DNA of 64,000 bases from Armatimonadota bacterium (GTDB lineage: Bacteria; Armatimonadota; UBA5829; DTJY01). Made by a program: the position numbers and the translations under genes. Of the stretch, positions 26,041-34,133 are shown piece by piece (position 1 is the first letter of the stretch; every line of letters starts with the position of its first letter). Under the pieces are notes generated by a model. That model saw only the letters and a list, made by a program, of their open reading frames with translations. It was not told where the DNA came from and did no database searches. Location: positions 450,384 to 514,383 of the forward strand of contig JAIMAU010000001.1 in the NCBI GenBank assembly GCA_023511795.1. Direction: 5' to 3'.

Positions 26041-27183
26041 ATGCGTGACGCACCAATTTTAAGCATCATTCGAAGGATTATGCCGCTTTCTCCAGCCGAT
26101 ACAATTGGCCGGGCAGCCGAGCTTTTGCGTACCTCAGGGCTTTCTATGTTGCCGGTTGTTAGCAACGGTCTGATAGTGGGAGTGTTGTCGATTTCTCAGC
26201 TGTTGGAGGTTCTTAGCGAAGGTAATGCAAAGGAAACTGCTGAGCATCCAGTCTCGACAATAATGTCTCAGAAGGTCATATGCGCGAACAGATACATGAG
26301 CATTGGTCAAGCTTCTGAGGTGATGAGGGAACACGGCGTGGAAGCACTTCCTATTTTGGATGAGCATGGCATATATCTTGGTGTAATCACTGCGTCAGAT
26401 GTGGCAAGTGCGCTTTCACTTTCGATTCGACCACCGACGGTGGCAGGGATGGCTACGCCTTTGGGCGTGTATCTAACGACTGGCCATGTTAGAGCTGGAG
26501 CGGGGGACATTGGACTCTTCTTGTCAGGAGTCTCGCTTATGCTTCTAAATTATTTAGCCATTGGGATAGTATCCGTTTTTGCATGGCTTTTGGAAAAAAC
26601 CTCAGGGTTGCCGTTTTGGTCAGTACTTGTCTCACCAGTGCCTCAGACGACGCCTTTAATGGCAATGCTAAAAAGCATAGTAGTAGGGTCTTTTGCGCCC
26701 GTATTTCTAATATTACTAAGGCTGGCTCCGCTGTCCGGGTATCATGCTGCCGAGCATCAGGTTGTTCATGCCATCGAAAATGGGGAAGCTTTGACCCCTG
26801 AACATGTGCAGGCGCAGCCAAGGGTTCATCCTAGGTGTGGAACGAACATAGTAGCTGCAGCCACCTTGTTTTTGATACTTGGGAAGCTATTTTCCATAGA
26901 GGTAGCAACTATTATTGCGGTTTTAATATTGGTAACATCGTGGAAGGTGATAGGTAGTTATTTTCAATATTATGTGACCACAAAACCGCCAACCGAAAAG
27001 CAATTAGCAAGCGGGATTCGAGCAGGGAAAGAATTGCTGGAACGATATCGCAGCAATCCGGGCTATTATGTGACAGGATGGAGAAGGATTTGGAATACTG
27101 GTATGCCCCAGGTAATGCTCGGCGTTGCAGCAGTAACAACATTAGACCCATTGCTGCACGAAATTCTCCCGGGGGTATTCTAA
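26041..27183 (+). CDS. CBS-domain pair fused to DUF1385 membrane protein
   Basis: 380 aa. Residues ~1-130 are two tandem CBS domains (IMPLSPADTIGRAAELL, ASEVMREHGVEALPILDEHG), regulatory modules that usually bind adenine nucleotides. Residues ~135-380 are a DUF1385 domain: the N-terminal VAGMATPLGVYLTTG block, membrane helices, then the invariant-looking GYHAAEHQVVHAIENGE, followed by VHPRCGTN. DUF1385 proteins are predicted metal-dependent membrane enzymes of unknown reaction; the His/Glu cluster AEHQVVH and HPRCGT are the likely metal ligands. The fusion would couple that activity to cell energy state. No ribosome-binding site precedes the ATG, so the start is moderately secure. The next gene begins 19 bp downstream. 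Confidence 0.9.
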   Translation: MRDAPILSIIRRIMPLSPADTIGRAAELLRTSGLSMLPVVSNGLIVGVLSISQLLEVLSEGNAKETAEHPVSTIMSQKVICANRYMSIGQASEVMREHGVEALPILDEHGIYLGVITASDVASALSLSIRPPTVAGMATPLGVYLTTGHVRAGAGDIGLFLSGVSLMLLNYLAIGIVSVFAWLLEKTSGLPFWSVLVSPVPQTTPLMAMLKSIVVGSFAPVFLILLRLAPLSGYHAAEHQVVHAIENGEALTPEHVQAQPRVHPRCGTNIVAAATLFLILGKLFSIEVATIIAVLILVTSWKVIGSYFQYYVTTKPPTEKQLASGIRAGKELLERYRSNPGYYVTGWRRIWNTGMPQVMLGVAAVTTLDPLLHEILPGVF

Positions 27184-27202
27184 TTTGAACGGAGGATTCC
27201 TG

Positions 27203-27412
27203 ATGGTCGAAAAAGGCAAAATAACGAAGGATATGACAATAGCTGAGGTGCTTGAAATATGTCCGCGAGCGGTGGAAATATTAAATGCGCATGGCATGGG
27301 CTGTTTTGCGTGTATGGTTGCCGAAGCCGAAACTATCGAGCAAGGTGCACTTATGCACAATATGGATGTACAGGAAATTCTCGACAAACTTAATGAATGC
27401 TTTTGTGAATAA
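27203..27412 (+). CDS. DUF1858 small redox-disulfide-type protein
   Basis: 69 aa. ATG 27203 with GGAGG seven bases upstream. The DUF1858 pattern is clear: ITKDMTIAEVLEICPRAVEI, then HGMGCFACMVAEAETIEQGA. The CxxC (CFAC) is the hallmark of the group known from proteins associated with hybrid-cluster proteins and thought to work as a redox or cluster-binding helper. It is probably co-transcribed with the upstream DUF1385 gene; argS follows after 47 bp. Partner unknown. Confidence 0.9.
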   Translation: MVEKGKITKDMTIAEVLEICPRAVEILNAHGMGCFACMVAEAETIEQGALMHNMDVQEILDKLNECFCE

Positions 27413-27459
27413 TGACTATAATGTCATAAAATATTTAGATTATCGAGTGGAATGGAGCA

Positions 27460-29133
27460 ATGATAAAGAATAAACTTGCGCAAGGTATAGAAAAAGCACT
27501 TCAAGAAGCAAAAGAGGCAGGCGAGCTAGCGTTTGAAAAACTCCCTGACATAACTTTAGAACCTCCTAAAAACAAAGCATTCGGTGATTTCACGACAAAT
27601 ATTGCAATGGTTTTGGCGAGTGAAGTAGGCCTTAGCCCACGTGAGGTAGCAGCACGCATTGTTGGGCGTATTGGCGACCTTAATGGTTTGATTAAGAAGG
27701 TCGAGGTTGCAGGGGCGGGTTATATCAATTTCTATCTAAGTCCGGAATGGCTTTACGATGTCCTGCGCCGAATTAGTGCTGAGGGCGATTCATATGGCAG
27801 AGCCAACATCGGGCGTGGAGAGAAAGTACAAGTAGAGTATGTGAGTGCAAATCCGAATGGGCCAATCACGGTGGCACATGCTAGGGGCGGGACTATCGGC
27901 GATGTAATTGCCAATTTGCTAGAGGCTCTTGGTTACGATGTAACCCGCGAGTCGTATATTAATGATGCGCCGACCAGTACGCAGATGCAAAATTTCGGTA
28001 AGTCGGTACATGCTAGATACATGCAAGTACTGGGGTATGATTGGCCAATGCCGGAAGACGGATATCATGGGGAATATGTTGTGGATATTGCCAAAGATTT
28101 AGTTCAAAAATATGGCGACAAGTTTCTCTCTGTGCCCGAAGATGAAAGAATCAAAGTTCTTACGGACTTGGCTGAGCAAGAAATGCTGAGCATCCAAAAG
28201 GCGGATTTGGAGAGGTTTGGCATAAAGTTCGATGTTTGGTTCTCTGAGCGCACACTTCATGAGAGCAGCAAAGTAATGAAGGCAGTCGAGAAGCTTCTCG
28301 AAAAAGGTTATGCCTACAAAAAAGCTGGTGCAATCTGGTTGAAGTCAACTGCCTTCGGTGACGATAAGGACCGAACGTTAGTCCGAAGTAATGGCCAGCC
28401 TACATATATTGCTTCAGATGCGGCTTACCATGCGGATAAATTTGAGCGAGGGTTCCAACACATAATTGATGTGTGGGGTCCGGACCATCATGGCTATGTA
28501 ACACGAACAAAAGCGGCAATTGCGGCTTTGGGATACGATCCGGAGAAAGTTGAGATTATCATCTACCAGGCGGTACGTCTCTTTTCAGGGGGCGAAATGG
28601 TTATGATGTCAAAACGGGCGGGTGATGTTGTGCTCCTTTCAGAGCTTCTTGATGACGTTGGGAAAGATGCAAGCAGGTTCTTTTTCCTTATGAGAAGCGC
28701 TGATAGCACATTGGATTTTGACCTCAAACTAGCGAAGGAACAATCCGCGGAGAACCCAGTTTACTATGTACAATATGCCCACGCACGAATTATGAGCATC
28801 CTCCGCCTAGCAAAGGAGAACAATATCGAGGTTCCCGCCGCCGATAAAGCTGATTTGTCGCTGCTTACTCACGAATCTGAAGTTGATTTGATAAAAAAGC
28901 TAGCCGAATTCCCCGATCTAGTGCTTCAAGCAGGGCAATTGCGCGAACCTCATAGATTGACTAGATATGCACAAGATTTAGCTGCAATCTTTCACAGTTT
29001 TTACACAGACTGCCGAGTAGTAAGCGATGATAACGCTCTGACAGCCGCGCGACTAGTTCTAGTGGATGCAACCAGGGTTGTTTTAGCAAGCGTTTTGGGT
29101 TTGATGGGGGTCACCGCTCCAGAAAGAATGTAG
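27460..29133 (+). CDS. argS: Arginyl-tRNA synthetase
   Basis: 557 aa, standard. It attaches arginine to its tRNA. The N-terminal tRNA-binding Arg_tRNA_synt_N domain (DITLEPPKNKAFGDFTTNIA), the HIGH-equivalent ANPNGPITVAHARGG with TIGD, the WGPDHHGYV region, and the KMSK-equivalent MMSKRAGDVVLLSEL are all visible, as is the C-terminal DALR domain with the anticodon-binding pattern ending in GLMGVTAPERM. The start ATG has TGGAG just before it. Context is housekeeping. Confidence 0.97.
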   Translation: MIKNKLAQGIEKALQEAKEAGELAFEKLPDITLEPPKNKAFGDFTTNIAMVLASEVGLSPREVAARIVGRIGDLNGLIKKVEVAGAGYINFYLSPEWLYDVLRRISAEGDSYGRANIGRGEKVQVEYVSANPNGPITVAHARGGTIGDVIANLLEALGYDVTRESYINDAPTSTQMQNFGKSVHARYMQVLGYDWPMPEDGYHGEYVVDIAKDLVQKYGDKFLSVPEDERIKVLTDLAEQEMLSIQKADLERFGIKFDVWFSERTLHESSKVMKAVEKLLEKGYAYKKAGAIWLKSTAFGDDKDRTLVRSNGQPTYIASDAAYHADKFERGFQHIIDVWGPDHHGYVTRTKAAIAALGYDPEKVEIIIYQAVRLFSGGEMVMMSKRAGDVVLLSELLDDVGKDASRFFFLMRSADSTLDFDLKLAKEQSAENPVYYVQYAHARIMSILRLAKENNIEVPAADKADLSLLTHESEVDLIKKLAEFPDLVLQAGQLREPHRLTRYAQDLAAIFHSFYTDCRVVSDDNALTAARLVLVDATRVVLASVLGLMGVTAPERM

Positions 29134-29262
29134 CGTGGTTTTGGCGTTTTGCCTTGGAGCATTGTTAGACAGCTTGAAGACACCCAAGTATCGAACACGC
29201 GGAGGAACACTGCTTGCGTGGAAGTCGTATACAAAGGGGATACCAATTTTGGGAGCAATATA

Positions 29263-31320
29263 ATGCATTCCAAAGTATTTTACGGAATTTTAATCTTTCT
29301 TTTTCTTGGGATTTCAGCGTGGGGAGGCACGTTTACAGACCGTGATGGCGGTAAGCATCAATGGTATGTGAATGACACCCATACATTGGTGTGGGATGGT
29401 AACTCTTATATTCCTTTTGGCGTTGAATTTTCACCAAAATACCTCACCGATGCGCAAACTGAAGAAAACCTGGCGGCCGATGAGGCGGAGATTGGTGCAC
29501 TCAAGCTTGCTGGTATCTCGGACGTAATCATCAAACCTGCAAAAGCTTTGAGTTCAATTCCACCTTCAGCATTCCAAAGGATTATAGATCTTCTTGAGAC
29601 TAATGGAATGCATTATGGAATTGAACTCAACGATTCGCCATATTACTCGCTTGTGGGTTGGGTGATTGCGCCTACGAAATATCGTGAGGATGGCATACAA
29701 GCAAGGGGCGAGGTTATTAAGAGCATCCCCGACACTCAGATGGCGTTTTACGTACTTTGCAATGCCATCACTGGAGAAGTAAACCGTCAAGGTCAGGCAA
29801 CTGTTGGGGTAGACGAAGTGCGAATTTTCGTAGAAGAGATGCCGGCTGTTACTCAGGTGCTTCTCATCTATCCGCTGAGAAAAATTCGGCAAAGCTCCTC
29901 TGAATGGGGATTGCCTGACCTTTGGGCTTCGTATGACAAGCACCGGGACCATTTGGTGGCATATCTTTCACAGCTGAAATTTGGACCAGGTCTTCGCTTC
30001 TTTGTTGATCCATTCACCGAGCGGCTGGCACCCATTGGCGATACTGAGAGTATGTTTCCCGCATCACCAAGCTTTAGAATCGAGTATTCATCCTGGCTCT
30101 CACGCAGATATAACAACACGCAGACCCTCAGCATGCAATGGGCACTGACGGATTACGTAATTAAAACTTATACGGAAGCAGCTCGCCTTATTCCACTTTG
30201 GAGGCAGGGCAGGGGTGTAGGTGAGGTATACGATCCTTCTACCAACAAGAGGTACAAGGTTGATCCCACGAGGTCTACTATCTGGCAGGACTTCTTGGAG
30301 TTTCGTGAGACCTCGGTTCGAGGGTATATGAACTCGATGGCTGATGCTTTGAAGAGGCTTGTGGCGGATGTTCCAGTCGTTTTTACCGGAAATGCCCTGC
30401 AGCCGATGTTCCAGAACTCAGACCCAGCAGGCTATGATGGCTTGGTGGTGCCCAAGCCATTTGACAATCGCACGACGAATCAGCGGGCGGCCGAGGTGCT
30501 TTCTCTTGCAGAGAATTCAATGCGAAATATTTGGATTCTTTCTCGCATAAGCCCAGCCGCGCCTGGAGAAATAGTGTACCAGAAGAAGGAGGAACTTTTT
30601 GCAGAGCTCAATACGCTAAGAAGCCTCGGGTCCAAGGGCTTTTTCCTTTCGCAGATACCCGCAGAGGCTAAAATTGGCAGTGCAGATTTGCTATTCTGGC
30701 TTGCAGAATACGGGAATCTTAGCATATCGGATAAGCAGTTTGCTAGCTACAGGCCACGTGTTGCCTTCTACCCAAGGGATTATGGGGAAATCGGCATAAA
30801 GCGATTCAGCAGCGGAGTATGGTGGATTCCTTCGCTTGCTGCTGGACATAAACTCAATTTGGGCGAGGCATATGGTGGATACGTGCTGGCAGGAGTCAGT
30901 GGCATGGGGCTCTATGTTTGGTCAACTAAGGGTTCAAGAACTATTACCATAGCTACTCCTCAGCCTATCACATTGACTACTATGATAGGTGAAAAAACTA
31001 CACTCAATCCTTCTAAGGGCAGAGTCGCTATTCCTTTGAGTGAAGAGCCAGTTATTGTGGATGGCATACCACCTGAGCAGTTTCTCCCTTTGGAGGTTGT
31101 TGTTGGAGCGCTACAAGAACTTGAGAAACTAATTGAAAAAGCACGTACTAGCGTTCCTGATATTGAGGCATATGTTCGGCTGGCCGCTCAGGCAAAAAAG
31201 CAAATAGAAAAAAACGAGTTTCTTATGAGCTATGATTTTATTATGGGAGCGATCCAAGAGCTTGAACACAAGGTGCGTGCAATGGAAACGGCGCCACCCG
31301 GTATGACAGGCGGCATGTAA
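29263..31320 (+). CDS. Secreted TIM-barrel glycosidase-like protein
   Basis: 685 aa from ATG 29263 (GGGAG upstream), which starts a clean signal peptide (YGILIFLFLGISAWGGT); the longer frame from 29149 is not needed. Residues ~20-470 have the look of a (beta/alpha)8 barrel: VWDGNSYIPFGVEFSPKYL at the N-terminus resembles the 'active-site loop' opening of GH42/GH-A enzymes, with AGISDVIIKPAK, GMHYGIELND and VRIFVEEMP strands. A sandwich-like region and a helical C-terminus (coiled, EKLIEKARTSVPDIEAYVR) follow. No catalytic Glu pair can be placed with confidence. Probable carbohydrate role, given the neighbouring dehydrogenase and sugar kinase; the substrate is unknown. Confidence 0.8.
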   Translation: MHSKVFYGILIFLFLGISAWGGTFTDRDGGKHQWYVNDTHTLVWDGNSYIPFGVEFSPKYLTDAQTEENLAADEAEIGALKLAGISDVIIKPAKALSSIPPSAFQRIIDLLETNGMHYGIELNDSPYYSLVGWVIAPTKYREDGIQARGEVIKSIPDTQMAFYVLCNAITGEVNRQGQATVGVDEVRIFVEEMPAVTQVLLIYPLRKIRQSSSEWGLPDLWASYDKHRDHLVAYLSQLKFGPGLRFFVDPFTERLAPIGDTESMFPASPSFRIEYSSWLSRRYNNTQTLSMQWALTDYVIKTYTEAARLIPLWRQGRGVGEVYDPSTNKRYKVDPTRSTIWQDFLEFRETSVRGYMNSMADALKRLVADVPVVFTGNALQPMFQNSDPAGYDGLVVPKPFDNRTTNQRAAEVLSLAENSMRNIWILSRISPAAPGEIVYQKKEELFAELNTLRSLGSKGFFLSQIPAEAKIGSADLLFWLAEYGNLSISDKQFASYRPRVAFYPRDYGEIGIKRFSSGVWWIPSLAAGHKLNLGEAYGGYVLAGVSGMGLYVWSTKGSRTITIATPQPITLTTMIGEKTTLNPSKGRVAIPLSEEPVIVDGIPPEQFLPLEVVVGALQELEKLIEKARTSVPDIEAYVRLAAQAKKQIEKNEFLMSYDFIMGAIQELEHKVRAMETAPPGMTGGM

Positions 31321-31348
31321 AACCTTAGCGGCAAGGAAGGAGCTAGCA

Positions 31349-32362
31349 ATGAAAGCCATGGTTTTCAACGCTCCAAATGATTTATATGTTACTGAGCGTC
31401 CTCTTCCGGAGATGGGTGACTATGATGCCTTGGTTAAAGTCGGCGCATGTGGTATATGCGGCACAGATATTCATATTCTTCGTGGCGAGCATATTGTCAA
31501 GTTTCCGGTCGTGCCTGGCCATGAATTTGCCGGCGAAGTAGTAGCTATAGGAAGTAAGGTTGATAATATAAAGGCTGGCGACCGGGTGACCGTCGACCCA
31601 AATATCGTTGACAATACTTGCTTTTTCTGCCAAAGGGGCGAAATCCATCTATGCAAAAACCTCACCGCCATTGGCGTGAACTTGGATGGTGGGTTTGCTG
31701 AGTATTGCTCTGTTCCTGCAGTTCAATGCTATAAGGTTCCTGCAAGCCTTAGCATAGAAGAAGCGGCAATGGTTGAGCCACTCGCATGTTGCATCCATGG
31801 CATCGACCAAGCGAAAATTGAGCCGGGGTGTAATGTGGTTATATTGGGTGCTGGGTTTATTGGTTTGCTAATGGTTCAACTTGCCAAAATAGCCGGGGCG
31901 AAGCACATAATTGTGAGTGAGCCTGACGAGAGAAAGCGACACCTAGCGGCAAGGTTTGGTTCCGATGTTCAAGTTGACCCAAGGACGCGTGATGTAGCAG
32001 CAGAGGTTGGCGAGGTGACGGGCGTTGGCGCTGACGTAGTTATTGAGGCTGCCGGTATGCCCGAGACAGCTGTACTAGCGATTGATTTGGCACGCCGTGG
32101 AGGAACGGTCCTTCAGTTTGGCATGGTGAGTCCCGACCGGTTGGTCGAAATGTCGCCATATCAGATTTATTATAAGGAGCTAACAATTCGTGGGTCATTC
32201 GTCAATCCGTTTACACATTCACGAGCAGTGGAGCTCCTGGCGTCTAAGCAAGTGGATGTGATGCCGCTTATAACTCATCGCTTTGGACTAGAAAAGGCGG
32301 CAATGGCAATCCAAACAGCACGCACTGGCGATGCAATAAAAATATTGATTATTCCTGATTAA
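31349..32362 (+). CDS. Zinc-dependent medium-chain alcohol/polyol dehydrogenase
   Basis: 337 aa. Strong ribosome site AAGGAAGGAG. The MDR family is unmistakable: catalytic zinc ligands in GACGICGTDIH and GHEFAGEVVAIG, structural zinc cysteines in CFFCQRGEIHLC, and the NAD(P) Rossmann motif ILGAGFIGLLMVQLAK followed by an acidic residue (VSEPDE), suggesting NAD preference. Closest groups are sorbitol and threonine dehydrogenases; the polyol substrate cannot be fixed. It lies with a glycosidase-like protein, a YesL-like protein and a PfkB kinase, which suggests a sugar-use cluster. Confidence 0.93.
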   Translation: MKAMVFNAPNDLYVTERPLPEMGDYDALVKVGACGICGTDIHILRGEHIVKFPVVPGHEFAGEVVAIGSKVDNIKAGDRVTVDPNIVDNTCFFCQRGEIHLCKNLTAIGVNLDGGFAEYCSVPAVQCYKVPASLSIEEAAMVEPLACCIHGIDQAKIEPGCNVVILGAGFIGLLMVQLAKIAGAKHIIVSEPDERKRHLAARFGSDVQVDPRTRDVAAEVGEVTGVGADVVIEAAGMPETAVLAIDLARRGGTVLQFGMVSPDRLVEMSPYQIYYKELTIRGSFVNPFTHSRAVELLASKQVDVMPLITHRFGLEKAAMAIQTARTGDAIKILIIPD

Positions 32363-32371
32363 CGAAGTAAT

Positions 32372-33094
32372 ATGCCGAGTATTGGAAAAACGCTAAAGAA
32401 ATCATTCGCAGATTCATACGATTACCTAGGGCTCGTTCTGTTTTGTAGCTTTCTATGGTTTGGGATTGTAATCGCAATATTCTCAACAGCTAAGCTTCCA
32501 CTAACCACGCTGGTACACGTTTTGTTGTTTATTGTGCTTTGCATATTATTGCTATCACCAATAACTGCCGGTGTGCTGGCGGTGGCACGGAAAATCGCCG
32601 CAAGGGACGACCCTTCAATACTTGACCTTTTTCTTGGTTTTAAATACTTCTTAATCCCTGCGTGGAAGCTAGGCACATCAGAAATAGTAATCACGGCATT
32701 GTTGGTTGCCAATATCTGGTTTTATCTAACTCGAACCATGCCATTGAAATTGGTTTCTGTTTTCTTTTCTTATCTGTTGTTGGCATGGATAATGAGTATG
32801 ATTTACCATTATCCCTTGTTAATCGAACAGAATCCAGGTACGCTGAAGATTCTAAAGAGGGGATTTCTATTAATGCTCGACAATTTGGGCTTTACGGCCA
32901 TTGTATTCCTTGCTATAATCATGCTTACTTGCCTATGCACTGTCACATTGGTAGGATTACCTCTTTTATACGCTGGTATGGTAGGAATATTAGCAACCCG
33001 GGCTGCAAGATCGCTTTTCATAAAATACGGAATTTTGCCGCCTGAGCCTGAGCCCCAACCAGTTGCGGATGATGTTTGGAGACTCCCTGACTAG
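32372..33094 (+). CDS. YesL/DUF624-like integral membrane protein
   Basis: 240 aa with about five to six hydrophobic helices (LVLFCSFLWFGIVIAIF, VHVLLFIVLCILLLSPITA, EIVITALLVANIWFYL, FFSYLLLAWIMSMIY and a double helix near the end). The general layout and SITAG-like loop fit the YesL/DUF624 family, which often sits beside carbohydrate transport genes in Firmicutes. No catalytic residues are known. The gap to the dehydrogenase gene is 9 bp and the Shine-Dalgarno is weak (GAAG), suggesting translational coupling. Confidence 0.78.
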   Translation: MPSIGKTLKKSFADSYDYLGLVLFCSFLWFGIVIAIFSTAKLPLTTLVHVLLFIVLCILLLSPITAGVLAVARKIAARDDPSILDLFLGFKYFLIPAWKLGTSEIVITALLVANIWFYLTRTMPLKLVSVFFSYLLLAWIMSMIYHYPLLIEQNPGTLKILKRGFLLMLDNLGFTAIVFLAIIMLTCLCTVTLVGLPLLYAGMVGILATRAARSLFIKYGILPPEPEPQPVADDVWRLPD

Positions 33095-33194
33095 GGAGAG
33101 GGAATTAGAATAACCAATTTTTGGGTGTTTTAATCCGCACCCGGCATATCATTGTTCAAAGTTCAAAGAAAACTGCTCTGAAAGGAACATTGCG

Positions 33195-34133
33195 ATGTCG
33201 GAAGTTGTTTGTATTGGAATATTGGTTGCAGATGTCATTGGGAAACCGGTTACAGAGTATCCCGAGCGGGGAAAACTTGTTTTAGTCGACCGAATGGAGC
33301 TTCACAGCGGCGGATGTGCATCAAGTACAGCGATAGCACTTTCCAAAATAGGGGTGGAGACCGGAGTAATCGGCAAAGTCGGAGACGACGGTTTTGGTGA
33401 CTTTTTAATTGGGGTTCTTGAACGCGCGGGCATAGACGCCAGGGGGGTTGTGCGCGACCCCGAGACAGCAACTTCGGCAACGATGGTCATGGTTCACCCA
33501 GATGGTGAGCGAAGCTTCATTCATTACCTGGGAGCAAACGCAACATTGACCGAACACGATGTGAATTTTGACTTGCTAAAGGATGCAAAAATATTGCATA
33601 TCGCAGGGTCGTTTTTGATGCCGGCGTTCGATGGAGAGCCAACTGCAAGGGTTCTGCAGAAAGCAAAGCAGATGGGGCTTACAACAAGTATCGACACCGC
33701 ATGGGATTCGAAGGGCCGATGGATGAGTCTAATCGAACCATGCCTTTCATATGTTGACATAGCAGTTCCAAGTATAGAGGAAGCACGAATGGTGACCGGC
33801 AAGCACAATCCACCTGATGTTGCGGCCGTGCTAATGGATCATGGAGTGAAAATTGTGGCTCTCAAAATGGGTGAGGAAGGTTGCTACATACGCTCGAAGG
33901 ATGTTGAGCTTTATATACCGCGGTTTGACGTAGTGGCAGTAGATGCATGCGGGGCAGGTGACTGTTTTGCGGCAGGTTTCCTTACCGGCATCTTAAGTGG
34001 TTGGGACTTGGAAAAAACAGGTAGGTTTGCGAATGCTGTTGGCGCCACTTGCGTTATGGCATTAGGCGCAACTACGGGAATAAAAAGTCTAGAGGATACG
34101 CTATATTTCATGGAGCATACCCCGACATGTTAA
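33195..34133 (+). CDS. PfkB-family carbohydrate kinase
   Basis: 312 aa. RBS AAAGGAAC. Typical ribokinase fold: GG motif HSGGCASSTAIALSKIG, GKVGDDGFGDF, and the PfkB signature with catalytic Asp in DACGAGDCFAAGF. It phosphorylates a sugar or nucleoside; substrate not evident. The gene ends with the stop TAA at 34131-34133 and overlaps the start of alaS by 7 bp, so the two are translationally linked although functionally unrelated. Confidence 0.93.
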   Translation: MSEVVCIGILVADVIGKPVTEYPERGKLVLVDRMELHSGGCASSTAIALSKIGVETGVIGKVGDDGFGDFLIGVLERAGIDARGVVRDPETATSATMVMVHPDGERSFIHYLGANATLTEHDVNFDLLKDAKILHIAGSFLMPAFDGEPTARVLQKAKQMGLTTSIDTAWDSKGRWMSLIEPCLSYVDIAVPSIEEARMVTGKHNPPDVAAVLMDHGVKIVALKMGEEGCYIRSKDVELYIPRFDVVAVDACGAGDCFAAGFLTGILSGWDLEKTGRFANAVGATCVMALGATTGIKSLEDTLYFMEHTPTC

